A stretch of 64,000 bases of DNA. It comes from Sphingosinicella microcystinivorans (lineage in GTDB: Bacteria; Pseudomonadota; Alphaproteobacteria; Sphingomonadales; Sphingomonadaceae). The notes under the pieces were generated by a model. It saw only the letters and a program-made list of their open reading frames with translations. It was not told where the DNA came from and searched no databases. The translations under genes were made by a program, and so were the position numbers. The first letter of the stretch is position 1. Every line of letters begins with the position of its first letter. Location of the stretch: the NCBI RefSeq assembly GCF_003634215.1, contig NZ_RBWX01000008.1:434001-498000 (forward strand). Reading direction: 5' to 3'. This document shows positions 27,202-35,340 of the stretch, piece after piece.

Positions 27202-29130
27202 CTATGGCAGGGCAAGGCCGAAGCTCGCCGGCGGCGGCTCGAAAAGTCCGGTAAAGCGTTGTAATTGCGCCGCATCCCCATCGATGCGCAGAATCCCTTT
27301 CTGCACGGCCTCCGCCGCCTTCACCTGCCCGCCGACAAGGCCAAGGAACACGCGGCGCGGGCTGGTGAGCGTTACCGACGGGGCCGCACCCTCCGTCCAC
27401 GGCTGATGCACCAGCACGCGGTTCTTCACGCTCACGAGGCGGCGTTCGCCGCTGTCGGGGAGGATAATACCGATCGAAAGCTCGGCGCCCGCCGCCTTTT
27501 CGGGCGACAGGCGCACCGCCATCAGGTCGAGCAGGTCGGCAAGCGGCGTCGACATCGCGATTTCAGACGTGTCCGCGCCGCCGCCGCTCGTCGCGAGCCC
27601 GCGCAGCTCGCGCGCGCCGGACAGGTAGATGTTGCGCCACGGCGCGGTTTCCGTCTGCCATGCCATCTGCTCGAAGCTCGCGGCGAGCATGTCGCGTGCG
27701 CGGGCGTTCTCGGGTTCCGCCATCACGAGGTGGGAGAGGAGTTCCGCCGCCCAGCGCTCATCGCCCGCATTTCGCGCCTTCGCGGCCTCGCCGAGCACCT
27801 TTTTGGCGCCGCCCATCGCCGCGACGATGCGTTTGCCGCGCTCCACATCGGGCAACGGATCGAGGTGCGCGGGGTTGCCGTCGTAGTGGCCCATGTAGCG
27901 CTGATAGACGGCGCGGGCGTTGAACTTCAGCGAGCCGTAATGGGGCCGGTTGAACCAGGCCTGCCCAAGCTCCGGCGGAAGCTGGATCGCTTCGGCGATC
28001 TCGTCGCCATTCAGCCCTGCGTTCATCATGCGCACGCTCTGGTCGTGCAGGTATTTATAGGCGTCGCGGTGCAGCGCGATGGTACGCCGCAGCGTCTCGC
28101 CGCCCCAGCGCGGCCAGAAGTGCGAGGTGAACAGGACATCGCTTTTCGGCCCGAAGCGCGTGAGCGCTTCGGTCAGGTAATCCGCCCACACCTTCGCATC
28201 GCGTACCAGCGCGCCGCGCGGAGTCAGCACGTTGTGCATCGCGCCGTTCGCGTTCTCGGCAAGGCAGAGCGCGCGGAAGTCCGGCAGGTAGAAGTTCATC
28301 TCGGCAGGCGCTTCGGTGCCGGGCGTCAGCTGGAATTCGAACCGCACCCCATCCACCTCCGTCGTCTCAGCTCCCACCCGCACCGTATCGGTCGGCGCGA
28401 TCAGGCTGTACGTCCCCCCGGCCACCACCGGGCCGAGGCCCGCCGAAACGATCCCTTCCGTCCCCCGCTCCAGCGCGCTGCCGAACATGAATGCCGCCCG
28501 CCGGCTCATCGCAGCCCCTGCGATCACGTTCTCCGAGATGGCATGTTCCATGAACCCGTCAGGCGCATAAATCCGCACCTTCCCCGCCCTCACGTCCGCC
28601 TCGTCCACGATGCCCCGCACCCCGCCGAAGTGGTCGATGTGGCTGTGCGTGTAGATCACCGCCGTCACCGGCAGGTCGCCGATGTGCCTGCGCGCAAGCG
28701 CGATCGCGGCGCGCGCGGTCTCCACGGTCGTCAGCGGGTCGACGACGATCAGGCCGGTCTTGCCCCGGATCAGCGTCATGTTCGCAAGGTCGAAGCCGCG
28801 CACCTGCCAGATGCCGGGCACCACCTCGAAAAGGCCGGATTCGCTCACGAGCTGCGCGTTCCGCCACAGGCTCGGGTTCACCGTGTCGGGCACCGCCCCG
28901 GCAACCTTCGCGTCGTCGGCGAAAGACCGGATCACGCGGCCGTCCGCCCCCAGCACATCGGTATCCGGCCGGGCGAGAAGGCCGCGCCGCGCGAAATCGA
29001 AGTCCTCGGTATCGCCGAACGGCAAGGCCGCCGCCACCGCACTGTTCGCAGCTTTCGTCGCCGCGCTCGGCGCTTCCGCCGCCGCGGGTTGCGCGGCCGC
29101 GAGCGCTGCCACGATCCAAAGGCGCATCAT
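27202..29130 (-). CDS. Alkyl/aryl-sulfatase, metallo-beta-lactamase fold
   Basis: A 642-residue SdsA1/BDS1-type class III sulfatase with a signal peptide ending AAAEA (about residue 19). The zinc motif is YTHSHIDHFGGVRG (about 170-183), followed by a dimerisation domain (roughly 380-520) and a C-terminal SCP2-like domain that binds aliphatic chains (about 530-640). It would hydrolyse alkyl sulfates such as dodecyl sulfate in the periplasm to release sulfate. GGAGG precedes the ATG. Start and stop lie in otherwise unrelated surroundings. Confidence 0.93.
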   Translation of the reverse strand: MMRLWIVAALAAAQPAAAEAPSAATKAANSAVAAALPFGDTEDFDFARRGLLARPDTDVLGADGRVIRSFADDAKVAGAVPDTVNPSLWRNAQLVSESGLFEVVPGIWQVRGFDLANMTLIRGKTGLIVVDPLTTVETARAAIALARRHIGDLPVTAVIYTHSHIDHFGGVRGIVDEADVRAGKVRIYAPDGFMEHAISENVIAGAAMSRRAAFMFGSALERGTEGIVSAGLGPVVAGGTYSLIAPTDTVRVGAETTEVDGVRFEFQLTPGTEAPAEMNFYLPDFRALCLAENANGAMHNVLTPRGALVRDAKVWADYLTEALTRFGPKSDVLFTSHFWPRWGGETLRRTIALHRDAYKYLHDQSVRMMNAGLNGDEIAEAIQLPPELGQAWFNRPHYGSLKFNARAVYQRYMGHYDGNPAHLDPLPDVERGKRIVAAMGGAKKVLGEAAKARNAGDERWAAELLSHLVMAEPENARARDMLAASFEQMAWQTETAPWRNIYLSGARELRGLATSGGGADTSEIAMSTPLADLLDLMAVRLSPEKAAGAELSIGIILPDSGERRLVSVKNRVLVHQPWTEGAAPSVTLTSPRRVFLGLVGGQVKAAEAVQKGILRIDGDAAQLQRFTGLFEPPPASFGLALP

Positions 29131-29181
29131 CCCGATCCTCCCTGTTTTGCGTTATGCTGCACGAATCAGGAGGAGGCGCAA

Positions 29182-29559
29182 ATGGCGAAGGTGACAGGGA
29201 TCGGCGGCGTATTCTTCAAGGCAGCAGACATCGCCGCGACGCGGGCCTGGTATCGCAACCATCTCGGCATCGACATGGGCGATTTCGGCAAAGTGTTCCG
29301 CTACGCCGATGCAGGCAAGGAAGCCTTCTCCATCTTCAGCGCGTTCAAGGCTGAAACGACCTACCTCGATCCCTCGCCGCACGGCATCATGATCAATCTG
29401 CGCGTCGACGACCTCGACGGCCTGCACGCCCAGCTTGAGGCGGGCGGGGTTCCCGTCGAACGCAAGGACGAGGACTATGGCAAGTTCGCGTGGGTGATCG
29501 ACCCCAACGGCATCAAGATCGAACTGTGGGAACAGATTGGCCCGGCACCACCCGCCTGA
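29182..29559 (+). CDS. VOC family (glyoxalase-like) protein
   Basis: A 125-residue vicinal oxygen chelate protein. The paired beta-alpha-beta repeats are seen as GIGGVFFKAADIAATRAWYRNHLGI and MINLRVDDLDGLHAQLEAGGVPVE, ending with the usual FAWVIDPNGIKIELWE. Function (lyase, dioxygenase or binding) cannot be told. AGGAGG lies before the ATG. Its last 47 bases overlap, on the opposite strand, the 3' end of the TusA-like gene. Confidence 0.9.
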   Translation: MAKVTGIGGVFFKAADIAATRAWYRNHLGIDMGDFGKVFRYADAGKEAFSIFSAFKAETTYLDPSPHGIMINLRVDDLDGLHAQLEAGGVPVERKDEDYGKFAWVIDPNGIKIELWEQIGPAPPA

Positions 29560-29767
29560 TGCGCCATGTGAGCAGACCCGTTTCCTCGGCGGCGATGCCC
29601 TGCTCGTCAGCGAACGCGGGGATGTCTCTTGCCGCAGCAGGATCATCGGCGACAAGATCGAACTCGGCTGCTTCGGGATGCTCGCGAAGCGCGCGTGCGA
29701 GCCGCAACACGGGGAGCGGGCAACGCATCCCGCGCGCATCCACCTGCACAGCGGAAGCGTCCGTCAC
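29513..29767 (-). CDS. TusA-like sulfurtransferase
   Basis: An 84-residue SirA/TusA-fold protein. DARGMRCPLPVLRLARALRE contains the family CPxP motif with the persulfide-carrying Cys (about residue 15). Such proteins relay sulfur for tRNA thiolation or other pathways. GTG start at 29767, two bases after the TGA of the upstream membrane-protein gene, implying coupling. The last 12-15 codons (VVPGQSVPTVRS) run into the VOC gene and look like an extension. Confidence 0.85.
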   Translation of the reverse strand: MTDASAVQVDARGMRCPLPVLRLARALREHPEAAEFDLVADDPAAARDIPAFADEQGIAAEETGLLTWRIRRVVPGQSVPTVRS

Positions 29768-29769
29768 GT

Positions 29770-30660
29770 TCAGCGAATCTCGAACAGTTTGATACCCCGG
29801 CTCGCGTAGAGATAGGCAAGCACGAGCGAGGAGAACAGGCGGCGCTTGCCCCGTCGCCCGCGCGCGATGAAAACCCCCTCGGGGTGCCGGTAGAGGTTCG
29901 GGTAAACCTCCTCCGCTTCCTCCACGAGCTGATCCTTCGCCGCCGTATCGAGCCCGCGCCAGCGCGAATAAACCCGGCGCTGTCTCCGCCGCTCGCGCAA
30001 CATCAGCCAGAAAACCGCTCCGGCCGCCGCTAGACCAACCGCCAACGCGAGACCCGCCAACCACCGGCGTCCCACGTGCGTTTCCACCTCGCGCGGCGTG
30101 ACAACCGTGTTGTCCGACAGGGCTTCGCCCTCCGCGCTTTGCCCCTCGCGCGCTTCGGCCTGTTCGTGCGCCAGATACTCTTCGACACGAAGCCCCATCA
30201 CCGCCTTGATCGGGCCGTCCGCGAGGCGCATCTGATCGATCGTACCGTCGCCACCAGAAACGAAACCCTCGCCCGACGCGCCCACCGTGATCGCATAAAG
30301 CGGTCGCTCGGTGCATTTGACCTTGAGCGTCCGGGCACGCGCGGAGGAGCGGAACACCTGATATTCCCGAACGCGCGGACAGTTCACATCGAGCTCGATC
30401 ACCGCTGCGGAAACGAGTTTTTCAAGCTCCTCGTCCCCGCCGCCGCTTTTCAGCGCGTGGAAAAGCCGCGTGGTTGCTGGCTGCAGCGCAAGAAGGCTGG
30501 GGTCGGGCGCGTTTTCCGCAGCCGGTCCAGCGGACTGCACGGGGGGTTCCAGCGTCTCCGGGTCGCCATCGAGCACGGCTTCGGGGACGACCGGAGGCTC
30601 GCCCGTCGCCACAGTCGGCGCGAGCATCAATGCGATCGCAACGAGAGCCGCAGTTGACAT
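29770..30660 (-). CDS. Single-pass membrane protein of unknown function
   Basis: A 296-residue protein with a signal peptide (ALMLAPTVATG, cleavage near residue 20), an acidic proline-rich linker, a periplasmic domain with two cysteines (about residues 93 and 115) in VNCPRVREYQVF...TLKVKCTERPLYAITV, a membrane helix near 203-220, and a basic cytoplasmic tail with VEEAEEVYPNLYRHPEGVFIARGRRGKRRLF. I do not recognise the family. It is two bases upstream of the TusA-like gene, which hints at a thiol or sulfur-related role. Confidence 0.75.
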   Translation of the reverse strand: MSTAALVAIALMLAPTVATGEPPVVPEAVLDGDPETLEPPVQSAGPAAENAPDPSLLALQPATTRLFHALKSGGGDEELEKLVSAAVIELDVNCPRVREYQVFRSSARARTLKVKCTERPLYAITVGASGEGFVSGGDGTIDQMRLADGPIKAVMGLRVEEYLAHEQAEAREGQSAEGEALSDNTVVTPREVETHVGRRWLAGLALAVGLAAAGAVFWLMLRERRRQRRVYSRWRGLDTAAKDQLVEEAEEVYPNLYRHPEGVFIARGRRGKRRLFSSLVLAYLYASRGIKLFEIR

Positions 30661-30740
30661 GGCGCCGATTGATACCGATGCGGCGGCGCCCTGTCAGCAC
30701 GGAACAGCAACAATGGGTGCGGCGTGTTTGCAGCCCCTTC

Positions 30741-31091
30741 CTACGCGGCTTTCGCTCGCAGCATGTTGCAGAGGGCTCGATCGAGAACGGACGTGGTGAT
30801 ATGGCCGTAACGCGCAAGGCCGGTGAGCCGCGCCTCGGTCGCGGGGCCGAGCAGCGGGCGCAGCCCTGCGCGCAACATATCGACAAAGGCGGGCGCACGC
30901 TCCGTAAGGGTGCGGAGCTGATCCTCCGACACCTGCCCGTCCGAAACGGCCTTCACGATGGCATTGAACGCATCCGGGTCGGTGACGTGCGTTTGGGCCG
31001 TCGCCTGCAGGATCACGTCAGCGCGTCTGGTGAGCAGCGTTCCAGCCAGCACCATGGCGTTGATCTGATCGGCAAACGCTTCGAAACTCAT
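30741..31091 (-). CDS. Hypothetical protein
   Basis: A 116-residue protein, mostly helical, beginning MSFEAFADQINAMVLAGTLLTRRADVILQATAQTHV. No signal peptide, no membrane helix and no recognisable motif. ATG at 31091 chosen because the 78 codons upstream in frame are compositionally unlike coding sequence. It may be an uncharacterised small cytoplasmic protein; codon use looks like its neighbours. Confidence 0.55.
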   Translation of the reverse strand: MSFEAFADQINAMVLAGTLLTRRADVILQATAQTHVTDPDAFNAIVKAVSDGQVSEDQLRTLTERAPAFVDMLRAGLRPLLGPATEARLTGLARYGHITTSVLDRALCNMLRAKAA

Positions 31092-31416
31092 ACACGGCCC
31101 CCAATGGATGCTCAGGTCAGTTAGGGCTACCGCCGCACGCGGATAAGCCCCCCTCCGATCTCCCGGGCGACAAACGCGACGGACCGTTTGCATGGGGCGG
31201 GTCTCGTAACGCATTGCCGCCTTGAGCGCGATCCTTCTTGAAGGCCGCGCGGCACATTGCGGATGTTTTCGCATGAGCGCACCATTACAAAGGTGGCCCA
31301 GAGTGGTCGGCAACATAAACGACATCGCAGTCAGAAGCTGTTATAACGAACACGACAGCTGAAACGATCAGCGTCCATGTTGGCCTCAAGCCGTTCAAGC
31401 AGGACAATTCATCTCA
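31092..31416. other. 325-bp intergenic region with tetR promoter and inverted repeat
   Basis: Between the hypothetical gene and tetR. It holds the tetR promoter (31319-31347) and the inverted repeat AGCTGT (31336-31341) / ACAGCT (31355-31360) bracketing the -10. No other coding or RNA signal was seen. Confidence 0.5.
31319..31360 (+). promoter_or_regulatory. tetR promoter with probable operator
   Basis: ACGACA (31319-31324), 17 bp, TATAAC (31342-31347). The 6-bp arms AGCTGT and ACAGCT flank the -10, so a bound dimer would block RNA polymerase. Autorepression by the TetR protein is likely but inferred. Confidence 0.45.
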
Positions 31417-32076
31417 GTGAACGACCGCATCAACGAGTCCCAACCCATCACACTCACCCCTGAACCTCGTCGTTATACGCAGGCGCGGGGCCGTGCGCGG
31501 CGGGAGGCGCTGCTCCAGGCGGCGCGCGAGTTGCTTCAGGAGCGAGAGATCGACGACATCACCCTGCCGATGGTGTCGGAGGCTGCGGGCATTCCGTCGA
31601 GCTCGACCTATCATTTCTTTCCAGATCTGCGGGAGCTCCTCAAGGAACTGGCGCGCACGATCTCCAATGAGATGGCAAGCGGAGAGCCGACCATCAACGC
31701 CGACGCCTCATGGCAGACGATCATCGGCACCTACCTTTCCGCTTCGGCGGACTATTTCAACGCCGACGCATCGGCCCGGCAACTTATCCTGGGCCCGCGA
31801 ACGACACCCGACATCCGGCAAGCCGGTTGCCATGATGATTTCCGCTTCGGCGTGCAGCTCCACGCGGCGCTGAGCGAGCGTTTCCACCTGCCCCCGCTCG
31901 CCGAGCCGGTCGCCATCTTTTACCGCGCGATCGTCATCGCCGACGCTTTTTTCGCGTTGTCGGTGCTGGAGGATGGCATGATCACGCACCACATGCTGGA
32001 TGAAGCGGTTCGCGGGGCGACCGCCTATCTCGGCAATTATCTGCCCCCCGTGCTGCAGTCCAAGCAGAGCCACTGA
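31417..32076 (+). CDS. TetR family transcriptional regulator
   Basis: A 219-residue regulator. The DNA-binding domain is GRARREALLQAARELLQEREIDDITLPMVSEAAGIPSSSTYHFFPDLRELL (about residues 24-75), the usual TetR helix-turn-helix with the aromatic YHFF. The C-terminal helical ligand domain is unlike a named subfamily. GTG start at 31417. It converges on the flavoprotein gene and may control it and the NTF2-like gene at 34457, whose shared upstream gap carries related palindromes. Confidence 0.9.
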   Translation: MNDRINESQPITLTPEPRRYTQARGRARREALLQAARELLQEREIDDITLPMVSEAAGIPSSSTYHFFPDLRELLKELARTISNEMASGEPTINADASWQTIIGTYLSASADYFNADASARQLILGPRTTPDIRQAGCHDDFRFGVQLHAALSERFHLPPLAEPVAIFYRAIVIADAFFALSVLEDGMITHHMLDEAVRGATAYLGNYLPPVLQSKQSH

Positions 32077-32098
32077 TTCTTGATCCTCGAAAAGCACG

Positions 32099-32150
32099 GC
32101 ACCGGCGCCCTCGACCGGTGACAGGGATCGAGAAGGGGGTTCAACGATCC
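32099..32150. terminator. Possible bidirectional hairpin between tetR and the flavoprotein gene
   Basis: In the 90-bp convergent gap CACCGG and CCGGTG form a 6-bp stem, enclosed by a weaker GATCC/GGATC pair. No T tract follows on either strand, so termination is uncertain. Confidence 0.25.
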
Positions 32151-32166
32151 CGATCGCCGAGCGGAT

Positions 32167-34122
32167 TCAAAGCTTCATGGCCAGGATCTGTTTCGCTGCG
32201 CGCTCCCCCTCCAGCACCGCGGTCTCCCACATCTGCGCCCCCGACAGTTCGGAATGGCTGAAGGCGATGCGATGATAGGGATCGCGCAACACGTCCTTGC
32301 CCGCCTTCTTGCCTTCGCGGCCAAAATGGAAACCGGGCGGGGCGACCATGTACGCGTGGCCCTGCCGGTTGGTAATGATCCCAGCGATGTCCTTGTCGGC
32401 GTCGAAGCCATAAGGGCCGAACATCTTGGTGAACTGATCGCGGACCTGCGCCTCGATATCGGCATAGGACATGGAAAAGAGCATCATCCGCGCCTGCGTG
32501 CATTGATCGGGCCATTCGACGCCCGGCAACAGGAAGGGGATATATTGGGTGAGCACCACCGGTTTGTTCGGATCGAGCGGCTGTGGGTCATGGCCGTCGA
32601 CGACGAGGTTGCGGCGAAGACTCGTCCACCAGCCGAGCCCTTCGAACCAGCGGACGCCCGCCACGCCGAGCTTGTCCAGAAACTTCCAGTTCCTGAGCGC
32701 CACGTTGATGACGAGCATCGGCGCGTGGTGGAACTCCTGCATCGCGGCGCGATAGGTGGCGTCGACATCGTGGCAGATGCGGCGATTGGCGTGCTGCTGC
32801 CCCGCGCAGATCACAGCCTTGCCACGCACGCTCACCAGCTGCCCGTCCTTGTCATAGGTGACGCGCACCGCCTTCGCCCTGGCGGGTTTACCTTCATGGA
32901 CCACCGAGAGAACCGTGCTCGACAGGCGTAACCGCACCTTCTGGCCCGGCAGGTCGAGCTGTTCCCAAAGGACATTGCTTTCCATCAGCCCGTAAAGGCT
33001 CGCGTCACCGTCGAGCGCCTCCGGCTTGGCGAGCTTCAGGAAACGCTTCGCCGCGACCGTGTTGCCGCCGGGGAAAGTCGCAAGATAGATGGTGTCGGTC
33101 GGGTCGGCGCCGCCATGCTGGTAGCGATAATAGCCGATCACGCCCGGCATGAGATAATTATAGGCAGAATAGGCGGAAATAACGTCGCCGCCCTGGCCGC
33201 AGCCCATGCTGGCCATCACCGGGCTGAGCACGTCGAGCACGCCGTCGATGCAGTCGGTCGGCACTTCGCAGACGTTGAGCAGGAATTCCTTGTAGGTCAT
33301 TGTGTCGAGCCATTCGGCCCAGTCCTCGCGGATCGGCGGGGTGCGATAGAGCTCGAGGTCTACCAGCGCCTTCTTGACCTTTTCCGGAATAGGGGCGTCG
33401 CGGAAGCCGTTTCGCCACGGATTCTTCACCATGCCCTTGCCCTCATAAAAGAAGGCGGTGTCGGCCATCTCCCAAGAGATGTGCATGGGGCCCCAGGCAT
33501 CGCGCGGCACCAGGATCGGCTGGGAGAGGTTCTTCGGCTCCTGATAGACAAACTCCTCAGGATAGCCGAGTTCCTTGAGGAAGGGGCTGCCGAACCCGAA
33601 CTTCTCTGCCGGGGCGAAGGGCACCACGATGCCGGTCGATCCCTGAGGCGCTGTGAGGCGATAGCCATCGACTTCAAACTCGTTCTGCTTGGCCTCTCCG
33701 CCGAAGATGGCATGCTGGTCGAGAATCAGGATTTTCGCGGAGGGATTGTCGCGGGCGGTGACGAAGGCGGACGTGAGCCCGGAAATACCGGCACCGACGA
33801 TGATCACATCATAGAGGTCGTCGACAAGCGGGGCGTTGGCAACGTGCTTGTCGAGATCGCCGTTGCGGATATGGCCATGGGCCGCGTTAACAACCTCGTG
33901 GGTGTTGCCGTTCTTGCCGGCATAGTCCCCCACGCCGCCGGGGCCGGTCCAGTCGGGGCCGAGGTCCGCGAGCGGGCTGGAAACCGTCTGCGCCCCGGCG
34001 CTCGACGTCATGCTTGGCGCGGCCATGGTCAACAACGCCGCGCCCGAGCCGATCATCGTCCCGCCGACGAAATCACGGCGTGTCACTGATGGTGCGGCCT
34101 TGCCTTCCCCATTTTCGCTCAT
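32167..34122 (-). CDS. Tat-exported FAD-dependent oxidoreductase (spermidine dehydrogenase-like)
   Basis: A 651-residue flavoprotein. The N-terminus has a twin-arginine signal, RRDFVGGTMIGSG (about residues 15-27), ending near SAGAQ. The dinucleotide fold is DVIIVGAGISGLTSAF (about 105-120). The C-terminal GERAAKQILAMKL is typical of flavin amine-oxidase-like folds. Length and Tat signal match spermidine dehydrogenase-like NAD(P)-binding proteins, which oxidise polyamines in the periplasm; substrate is inferred. Alone on its strand between tetR and the NTF2-like gene. Confidence 0.8.
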   Translation of the reverse strand: MSENGEGKAAPSVTRRDFVGGTMIGSGAALLTMAAPSMTSSAGAQTVSSPLADLGPDWTGPGGVGDYAGKNGNTHEVVNAAHGHIRNGDLDKHVANAPLVDDLYDVIIVGAGISGLTSAFVTARDNPSAKILILDQHAIFGGEAKQNEFEVDGYRLTAPQGSTGIVVPFAPAEKFGFGSPFLKELGYPEEFVYQEPKNLSQPILVPRDAWGPMHISWEMADTAFFYEGKGMVKNPWRNGFRDAPIPEKVKKALVDLELYRTPPIREDWAEWLDTMTYKEFLLNVCEVPTDCIDGVLDVLSPVMASMGCGQGGDVISAYSAYNYLMPGVIGYYRYQHGGADPTDTIYLATFPGGNTVAAKRFLKLAKPEALDGDASLYGLMESNVLWEQLDLPGQKVRLRLSSTVLSVVHEGKPARAKAVRVTYDKDGQLVSVRGKAVICAGQQHANRRICHDVDATYRAAMQEFHHAPMLVINVALRNWKFLDKLGVAGVRWFEGLGWWTSLRRNLVVDGHDPQPLDPNKPVVLTQYIPFLLPGVEWPDQCTQARMMLFSMSYADIEAQVRDQFTKMFGPYGFDADKDIAGIITNRQGHAYMVAPPGFHFGREGKKAGKDVLRDPYHRIAFSHSELSGAQMWETAVLEGERAAKQILAMKL

Positions 34123-34194
34123 TTTCGGTCGTTCCTCCCGGCCCGGCTCATCGCCGGTACCGCTGGCACAGTGCCAAAGCTTGGAGCGGCTGGC

Positions 34195-34211
34195 AATCGA
34201 GATTCTCGATT
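34195..34211. promoter_or_regulatory. 17-bp perfect inverted repeat, probable operator
   Basis: AATCGAG (34195-34201), spacer ATT, CTCGATT (34205-34211). The centre is about 80 bp upstream of the flavoprotein ATG. The half-site CTCGATT recurs at the promoter of the divergent gene (34372-34378). Confidence 0.55.
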
Positions 34212-34344
34212 CTGATTGACTATCTATTCCGCTTGGCTTTCGCGTGGCTTATGCGGTCGGCAGCAGCGTTTTCGACAGTTCAGCCCGGCAATAGGCGAAA
34301 CTCATGATGGGTGGGCGCCGCTCCAGAATCGCCGCTCCGCGTGA

Positions 34345-34387
34345 TTGACAGGGGTTGAAGGGCGTTAGATACTCGATTCAATTCGAG
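34345..34387 (+). promoter_or_regulatory. Promoter of the NTF2-like gene with overlapping palindrome
   Basis: TTGACA (34345-34350), 17 bp, GATACT (34368-34373). CTCGA (34372-34376) and TCGAG (34383-34387) overlap the -10 and the expected start. CGATTCAA occurs twice, 17 bp apart (34374 and 34391). Confidence 0.5.
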
Positions 34388-34456
34388 AAACGATTCAAAG
34401 AAATCGGGTGGCGCCGATCGATTTCTACAAATGATCCCCAACGAAAGAGGAAGAAG

Positions 34457-34969
34457 ATGTTCAAACCTGCTGCTCTGCTGGCGTTCCTGGCGCTGGGCCT
34501 TTCCACCTTCGCGGCGGCGCCCGCGGTCGCAGCCGGACCGGCTCCGGCTGTGGGCGACCTGCCCCAGGCCGAGGCCGCCGATCTTGCCGAGTTCCGACGC
34601 CAGGTCGATGCGCTGTACCGCATGAAGGAGGAGGCCTTCGCGAAAGAAGATGCGGATGCGATCGTCGACCGCTTCTACACGCGCGATGCGATCACGTTCG
34701 GACCGGAAGGCAAGCCCGTCATCGGACGCGACGCCTTTCGCGAGGACTATCGCAACATCGTCAAGATCGCGAACGTGAAAGTGGAACCGGTCGCCACGCA
34801 TGTGGGCAAGGATGCCGGTTGGGAATGGGTCAACTTCCGCGCTTTCCCGAAGGACAAAACTCAGAAACCCTTCACCTTCATCATGCTGTTCGTTTTCGCG
34901 AAAAAGGACGGCCAGTGGGTGTCGGGCGGCGATGCCTACACGGTGGGCGAGTTTAGCCCGAGCCGTTGA
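34457..34969 (+). CDS. Exported NTF2/SnoaL-like protein
   Basis: A 170-residue protein with a signal peptide (LLAFLALGLSTFAAAPAVAAG, cleavage near residue 27) and a DUF4440/SnoaL-type cone fold: LYRMKEEAFAKEDADAIVDRFYTRDAITFGPEGKPVIGRDAFREDY followed by the beta-sheet half. AGAGGAAG precedes the ATG at 34457. Function unknown; some relatives are ketosteroid-isomerase-like or just ligand-binding. Divergent from the Tat flavoprotein, with shared palindromes. Confidence 0.85.
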   Translation: MFKPAALLAFLALGLSTFAAAPAVAAGPAPAVGDLPQAEAADLAEFRRQVDALYRMKEEAFAKEDADAIVDRFYTRDAITFGPEGKPVIGRDAFREDYRNIVKIANVKVEPVATHVGKDAGWEWVNFRAFPKDKTQKPFTFIMLFVFAKKDGQWVSGGDAYTVGEFSPSR

Positions 34970-35020
34970 TGCCGATGGCGAAGATCGCCGCACGCTCAGC
35001 ACAGGAAATCCAAAACTGAA

Positions 35021-35095
<75 letters not shown>

Positions 35096-35118
35096 CTGCC
35101 ATTCATGCGGGCGGCGTC

Positions 35119-35147
35119 CTATGGGCGAGCACGCGGCGCCTTGTCAA
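35119..35147 (-). promoter_or_regulatory. Promoter of tRNA-Thr
   Basis: On the minus strand TTGACA (35147-35142), 17 bp, CCATAG (35124-35119), about 24 bp before the tRNA 5' end. The -35 hexamer is perfect. Confidence 0.55.
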
Positions 35148-35156
35148 GCAAGGTGC

Positions 35157-35185
35157 TTGGCGAAAGCGCACGAAACCCGCTAAAC
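35157..35185 (+). promoter_or_regulatory. Promoter of the 48-residue protein gene, predicted leaderless
   Basis: TTGGCG (35157-35162), 17 bp, CTAAAC (35180-35185), ending eight bases before the ATG at 35194 without a ribosome site. It lies back to back with the tRNA promoter. Confidence 0.4.
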
Positions 35186-35193
35186 GCCGAGCC

Positions 35194-35340
35194 ATGACCC
35201 GTCCGACCGCCGATGACCGCAAGGCCCGCCTCGCAGAGGCACTGCGACAGAATCTGCATCGCCGGAAGGCGGCCGCCCGTGCCGCGACTGAGCAGGCGTC
35301 TGATGCTGCAGTACAAGAACTGGGGCAGGATCCGGCCTAG
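35194..35340 (+). CDS. Small basic protein of unknown function
   Basis: A 48-residue protein, MTRPTADDRKARLAEALRQNLHRRKAAARA and an acidic-polar tail. The Arg/Ala-rich helix with N-L-x-R-R-K resembles short conserved proteins of alphaproteobacteria that I cannot name. Its own -35/-10 at the right distance supports reality. Its TAG stop shares bases with the aminopeptidase P stop (CTAG, 35337-35340). Confidence 0.6.
   Translation: MTRPTADDRKARLAEALRQNLHRRKAAARAATEQASDAAVQELGQDPA

Larger units (their letters stand above)
34123..34456. other. 334-bp divergent regulatory region
   Basis: Between the flavoprotein and NTF2-like genes. It contains the palindromes TGGCAC-A-GTGCCA (34164-34176) and AATCGAG-ATT-CTCGATT (34195-34211), a sigma70-type promoter toward the right (34345-34373) and the repeat CTCGATTCAATTCGAG (34372-34387). 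No open frame with coding character. Confidence 0.6.

Noticed and set aside
27265-29181. Long plus-strand frame before the VOC gene, opposite the alkylsulfatase
   Set aside because: Antisense artefact; the VOC protein begins at 29182 with AGGAGG, and the extension has no recognisable domain.
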